64,000 nt of DNA from Granulicella aggregans (GTDB lineage Bacteria; Acidobacteriota; Terriglobia; Terriglobales; Acidobacteriaceae): contig NZ_JAGSYE010000001.1 of the NCBI RefSeq assembly GCF_025685565.1, forward strand, positions 930,001-994,000, in the 5' to 3' direction. Below, in pieces: positions 60,410 to 64,000 of this stretch (the stretch's first letter is position 1; every line of letters begins with the position of its first letter). The notes beneath the pieces were generated by a model that was not told the origin of the DNA, ran no database searches, and saw only the letters and a program-made list of their open reading frames with translations. A program made the translations under genes and the position numbers.

Positions 60410-61573
60410 CTAGTTGGTGTGGTCACTTCGCTCGGTTTGGCGGAGGCGGGTGGCGTCGATTGCCAGGAGGGCCATGGCGATGGAGGCGGCTAGCGGGAGG
60501 GTGAGGCCGATGGTGAGTGAGCCGGTGCGGTCGGAGAGGATGCCGGTGAGCAGGGGCAAAGTGGAAGAGCCGACTCCGCCGGCGAGGAAGACGAGATTGC
60601 GGGCTTCGCCGCGATCGAGGACCAGGCCGAGGATCAAGGGATAGAGCGGGCCGACGCCCAGGCCGGCGAGCAAGGCTCCGGCGGCGACGGCGAGCTGGTT
60701 GTGCGCGAGCACGAGGAGCAGGGCGGTGCCGGCGATCATCAGGACAGGTGAGAGGCGAAGGGTATCGCGCTGGAATCGTGCGGCGAAGCCGGGGATCGAC
60801 TGGACGAGGCGGCTGAGCAAGAGGCCAAGCCAGAAGCAGGTGACGGTGCTGAGGGTGGCGGCGAGCAGCATGCCTTCGCGGCGGGAGTAGGCTGCGAGCC
60901 AGGCGCCGATGCCGGCCTCGAGGCCGGTGGCGAGGGGGACCATGGCGAGGAGCTTCCACGGAGCTTCGCGGAGGCTCATCTGTTCCATGGGAAGCGCGGC
61001 GTCGGGTCTTGGGGGCTCGCTGGATGGAAGCGTGATAATGGCGATGGCGGCGCAGAGGAGGAACTCCGCCGCCGCGGCCCAGAGGACGACGTTGAGGTTC
61101 CAGCGGGCTACGCCGTGGAGCAGAAGGGCGGGGCCGGAGACCGCTCCTACGGCCCAGATGAGATTGAGGCGGGTCATCTCGGCTACGCGGATGTCGGGGC
61201 GGCGGCGCGACTGAAAGAGGCTGACGGAGGTCATGGAGATGCCGAGGCCGGCACCGAAGAGAAGCATCGCGGCGAAGGCCCCGAGACGGGATGCGAGTGA
61301 GAGCAGAGCGATGCCGGCGGCGGTGAGGATGGTCCCACGGACGATGGACCAGGAGAGGCGGCCGCGGGAGAGCAGGGCTCCGGCGCTGGAGCCTACGAAG
61401 AAGCAGAAGAAGAGGAGTCCGGCCTGGGCATCGTTCAACGACCAGCGAAGGAGCAGGCTGGGCAGAAGCGTTCCGGGGATGACGATGGTCGCGCCGGTCG
61501 AGGCGAAGAGGAAGTAGAGGAGCGCGGTGGCGGAAGATTCGCGAAGATTGCCGGGTGAAGCTTTGGACGCCAA
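60410..61573 (-). CDS. MFS transporter, 12-helix
   Basis: 387 residues from TTG 61573; no strong ribosome binding site is seen, and an ATG-less start is typical here. Twelve hydrophobic segments are seen, e.g. ALLYFLFASTGATIVIPGTLL, AGLLFFCFFVGSSAGALLSR and LLVLAHNQLAVAAGALLAGL. A motif A-like GRLSWSIVRG is present. The family resembles sugar or unknown-substrate MFS proteins; no substrate can be given. Confidence 0.88.
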   Translation of the reverse strand: MASKASPGNLRESSATALLYFLFASTGATIVIPGTLLPSLLLRWSLNDAQAGLLFFCFFVGSSAGALLSRGRLSWSIVRGTILTAAGIALLSLASRLGAFAAMLLFGAGLGISMTSVSLFQSRRRPDIRVAEMTRLNLIWAVGAVSGPALLLHGVARWNLNVVLWAAAAEFLLCAAIAIITLPSSEPPRPDAALPMEQMSLREAPWKLLAMVPLATGLEAGIGAWLAAYSRREGMLLAATLSTVTCFWLGLLLSRLVQSIPGFAARFQRDTLRLSPVLMIAGTALLLVLAHNQLAVAAGALLAGLGVGPLYPLILGLVLDRGEARNLVFLAGGVGSSTLPLLTGILSDRTGSLTIGLTLPLAASIAMALLAIDATRLRQTERSDHTN

Positions 61574-61750
61574 GGTGGGTTCTCTTCGGTGAGGCTGCGA
61601 TCGATGGGTGCGAGTCTTTGCTGAGAGTTGCTTTCAAACAGTAGCTTTTCGCCGTGAAAATGTCATCTTCTGAATCGGGTTGGAGTCGTCGGTTAGGATG
61701 GAGCGTTAGCGGACGAGCCGGGGGTTATGTGGCCGTCAGACGAGACGAGT

Positions 61751-61924
61751 CCATGCGGGGGTCTCCACTTCGCATTGCGATGAAGCCGCAATGCTTCGGT
61801 CGAGATGACGTTTCGTTGAACGGGACGAGAGGGTGTTTCGTCAGGCTCGGTCGATGGTGCGGCTTTGGCGGTATGTGGTGGCGGCCCCACTCATCGCGAT
61901 ACTGCCGCGATGAATGGGGCACGG
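61751..61924. repeat. Long B and A elements before the cyclase gene
   Basis: B at 61751-61810 with hairpin GCATTGCG/CGCAATGC around ATGAAGC. A at 61885-61924 with ATCGC and GCGAT around GATACTGCC. The cyclase start lies 60 nt further. Confidence 0.88.
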
Positions 61925-61984
61925 AGTGGTTGGGAGAGCAGGCTTGAATCTGGGAAAGAAGCGGGAGTATCGGTGGGAGATCGC

Positions 61985-63523
61985 GTGAGCCGGGGTCACG
62001 GGACAGAGGATAAGGTAGACGGGGCTGAGGACGGCCGCGCGGGGGAGGAGCCGGGTCTCTCGCTGGGTGGGCTTGCGCAGGATTCGTTGTGGCCGGGCAA
62101 GGTGTGGGACCGCAGAGCCTGGGATCGCGGGTCGCTGACGCGGCTGGGTGTGGTGTTTGTGGTGCTGACGGTGTGCTCGTGGCTGGGGATCGCGCTTTCG
62201 CGGCAGTCGGGCGGAGTGGCGACGATCTGGCTGAGCAACGGAATTCTCTTTGGGTTGGTGATCACGCAGCCGCGCGAGCAATGGCTGGCCTATTTCGTGG
62301 CGGGGTTGGTGGCGGATACGGCGGCCGATGCTCTGTGGGGCGATGGGTTCTGGCTGCCGCTGGGCGTGTCGCTGGCGAACTCGGTGGAAGTGGTGACGTC
62401 GTGCCTGGTGCTGACGCGGCTGTTCGGGCATCCTTTCAATCTCTCGCGGCGGCGGCCGCTGCTGGGGTTCCTTGGAGTTTCGGTGGTGTGCGCGGCGGCG
62501 CTGACGAGCGCGCTCGGCGCAAGCTGGACGCTGCTCTGGGTGAATGCGGGGCCGTGGCTGCAGCTGTTCCGGACGTGGTACCTGGGCGACATGCTGGGGA
62601 TGGCGTTGATGGCTCCGCTGACCTTCATGCTGCAGCGCGAGGACTTCTTTTCGATCCTGCATCCGGAGCGGCTGGCGAATACGCTGCTTCTGCTGGTGGT
62701 TCCGGCGGCGGCGACGCTGCTGGTGTTCTCGCATAACGGGGACCCGCTGATCTTCTTCCTGTTTCCGGCGCTGATGCTGATTGTGTTTCGGCTAGGGTTT
62801 CCGGGGACGGTGGTAACGATCTTTGTGGTTGCGCTGGTCTCGATTGGGATGACGGTGAAGGGGCACGGGCCGCTGATGTTGATCCGGGGCGATCATGTGT
62901 TGCTGCACCGGATTGTGGTGGACCAGATCTTCCTGGCGGTGGCGATCTTTACGCTGTTTCCAGTGGCAGCGTTGCTGGAAGAGCGGGCTGCGCTGCAGTT
63001 GTGCCTGGAGGCGAGCGAGGCGCGGTATCGGAGCCTGGCATCGCTGGATGAGCTTACGGGGCTGGCGAACCGGCGGGCTTTCAATCAGCGGCTGGGGCAG
63101 GAGATGGAGAACGAGCAGGAGCTTGCGTTGTTGTTGATCGACGCGGATCTCTTCAAGCGTTACAACGACCACTTCGGCCATGTGATGGGGGATGAGTGTC
63201 TGCAGGCGCTGGCGGAGGTGATCAGCGGCGCGGCGACGGTGCCGGACGCCTTCGTCTCGCGGTTTGGAGGAGAAGAGTTTGCAGTGATTCTGCCGCGGAC
63301 GGGGCTGCAACAGGCGCGGATGGTGGCGGAGCAGATACGAGCGGCAGTGATGGAGATGGGGCTGCCGCATCCGGCGACGCAGTCCGGATTTCAGACGGTA
63401 AGCATCGGAGTTGCGGCGTTTGGGGCTGAGGGGCGTGGGGTGGTGGCGGACCTGGTGGGACGGGCGGATATGGCTCTTTACCGCGCAAAGGACTCTGGGA
63501 GAAACCGCGTCGTTGCGGAGTAG
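61985..63523 (+). CDS. MASE1-type membrane diguanylate cyclase
   Basis: From GTG 61985, preceded by GGTGGGAG, it has 512 residues; GTG 61973 is an alternative. The N-terminal ~330 residues form a MASE1-like sensor with about eight membrane helices and the typical SGGVATIWLSNGILFGLVI and QWLAYFVAGLVADTAADAL. A short coiled coil (ALQLCLEASEARYRSLASLD) leads to a GGDEF domain with the active-site variant GGEEF (SRFGGEEFAVIL) and DELTGLANRRAF. It makes cyclic di-GMP. No EAL domain is present. In-frame codons before the start are repeat-derived. Confidence 0.9.
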   Translation: MSRGHGTEDKVDGAEDGRAGEEPGLSLGGLAQDSLWPGKVWDRRAWDRGSLTRLGVVFVVLTVCSWLGIALSRQSGGVATIWLSNGILFGLVITQPREQWLAYFVAGLVADTAADALWGDGFWLPLGVSLANSVEVVTSCLVLTRLFGHPFNLSRRRPLLGFLGVSVVCAAALTSALGASWTLLWVNAGPWLQLFRTWYLGDMLGMALMAPLTFMLQREDFFSILHPERLANTLLLLVVPAAATLLVFSHNGDPLIFFLFPALMLIVFRLGFPGTVVTIFVVALVSIGMTVKGHGPLMLIRGDHVLLHRIVVDQIFLAVAIFTLFPVAALLEERAALQLCLEASEARYRSLASLDELTGLANRRAFNQRLGQEMENEQELALLLIDADLFKRYNDHFGHVMGDECLQALAEVISGAATVPDAFVSRFGGEEFAVILPRTGLQQARMVAEQIRAAVMEMGLPHPATQSGFQTVSIGVAAFGAEGRGVVADLVGRADMALYRAKDSGRNRVVAE

Positions 63524-63564
63524 TGGTTGCGTCCCGCAGAACGGTGATTCCATGATCCGCATAC

Positions 63565-63609
63565 GTCCCATCCATCCTCGCAACAACGCGAGGATGGATG
63601 GGGCACCGA
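63565..63609. repeat. A-family hairpin, variant stem
   Basis: Arms CATCCTCGC and GCGAGGATG around AACAAC, with CCATC and GATGGGGCACC flanks, 42 nt after the cyclase stop. Confidence 0.86.
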
Positions 63610-63623
63610 GTTGTTGAGGCCGG

Positions 63624-63929
63624 TCAGGACTCCTGGCGCACTATGCTCGTTGCGGGAGATGCGAGAGTCCGCGGCGGGCGGCACATCCAGAACGGCTGAG
63701 TATCCGTTACTAATTTGTGTTTGACTTGCAGCGCATTAGACCCTATCTTTTCTGCAATCGTAAGCGGGCCACTTAGATTTTGTTCGCGGGCTTCCCTGTT
63801 TTCCAGCGGGATGTCCTCTTTTCGTCGCGCCTTCGCGGGCAACCGATGACGAGAGTTCTGCGAAGGTGTAACGATTTCGGGCGCCCGAGCACTAGACCCT
63901 GAAACGAAAAAGACTACATCCACACTCAC
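63624..63929 (-). CDS. Doubtful small ORF at the window end
   Basis: 101 codons from a GTG at 63929, opened by a TGA two codons upstream. The composition is less GC-biased than shadow frames, and a stretch ENREAREQNLSGPLTIAEKI reads like a protein. No Shine-Dalgarno or family is seen, so it may be noncoding or a gene remnant. The last 70 nt of the window show nothing else. Confidence 0.28.
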   Translation of the reverse strand: MSVDVVFFVSGSSARAPEIVTPSQNSRHRLPAKARRKEDIPLENREAREQNLSGPLTIAEKIGSNALQVKHKLVTDTQPFWMCRPPRTLASPATSIVRQES

Positions 63930-64000
63930 GTTTCAGTACGCGCCGAACGTGCGCGAAGCTGCTTGAGGCAGCCATTCCATTCAGGAACTCGATTGACGGT

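Noticed and set aside
1086..63609. CRISPR-like array made of the dispersed A or B repeats
   Set aside because: Copies are single, irregularly spaced by kilobases, in mixed orders, and no cas gene is present.

Overview
The window is high-GC DNA that most resembles a member of the Acidobacteriota, class Terriglobia (Granulicella/Terriglobus/Edaphobacter-like). The evidence is two orphan MacB/FtsX-type ADOP permeases, one behind a PadR regulator; a giant secreted sedolisin with Ig-like repeats; a carboxypeptidase-regulatory-like secreted protein; a BlaI/M56 pair; DUF433/DUF5615; and very abundant short palindromic intergenic repeats. This is inference from gene content; no 16S gene is present. 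I found no rRNA, tRNA, CRISPR array, prophage or complete insertion sequence.

Layout. 0-4 kb: secreted FecR-like protein, hemB, exported TPR protein. 4-9.6 kb: ADOP permease, a low-GC orphan membrane protein with gene-poor flanks, secreted adhesin-like protein. 9.9-16 kb: secreted Xaa-Pro peptidase, divergent SDR/TetR pair with two operator-like palindromes, PadR coupled to a second ADOP permease. 16-22.9 kb: XRE regulator with a candidate operator, NfeD-like/flotillin/PspA membrane-stress cluster, GAF-SpoIIE phosphatase, LolA-like lipoprotein. 23-31 kb: small conserved ORF plus Gfo/Idh oxidoreductase, LOV histidine kinase, alanine racemase, SGNH lipoprotein, secreted CarboxypepD_reg protein. 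31-40 kb: the dnaA/rpmH divergent locus, with rnpA and yidD displaced about 5.4 kb from rpmH by a quinone-oxidoreductase-like gene, a CPA1 antiporter/DUF1697 pair and small ORFs. 40-48 kb: exported cupin-like protein, exported MsrB, DHA2 exporter, sedolisin. 48-56.5 kb: BlaI-M56 operon, di-haem P460-like cytochrome, ABC ATPase with a permease-CPBP fusion, DUF433/DUF5615 toxin-antitoxin-like pair, nuclease-like orphan. 56.5-64 kb: mutS2, zinc-ribbon membrane protein, MFS transporter, MASE1-GGDEF cyclase.

The most unusual feature is the repeat landscape. At least six dispersed families (called A-F here) fill almost every intergenic gap. Families A, B and C have unrelated constant flanks but can carry, at their centre, the same kind of exchangeable hairpin: a variable stem whose two arms change together, around a loop resembling GATNARGCNG. 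Elements also reach genes: one supplies the start codon of the TPR protein, one lies at the N-terminus of an ADOP permease, and a composite of three lies in frame inside mutS2. Family letters and all boundaries are my own reading by eye.
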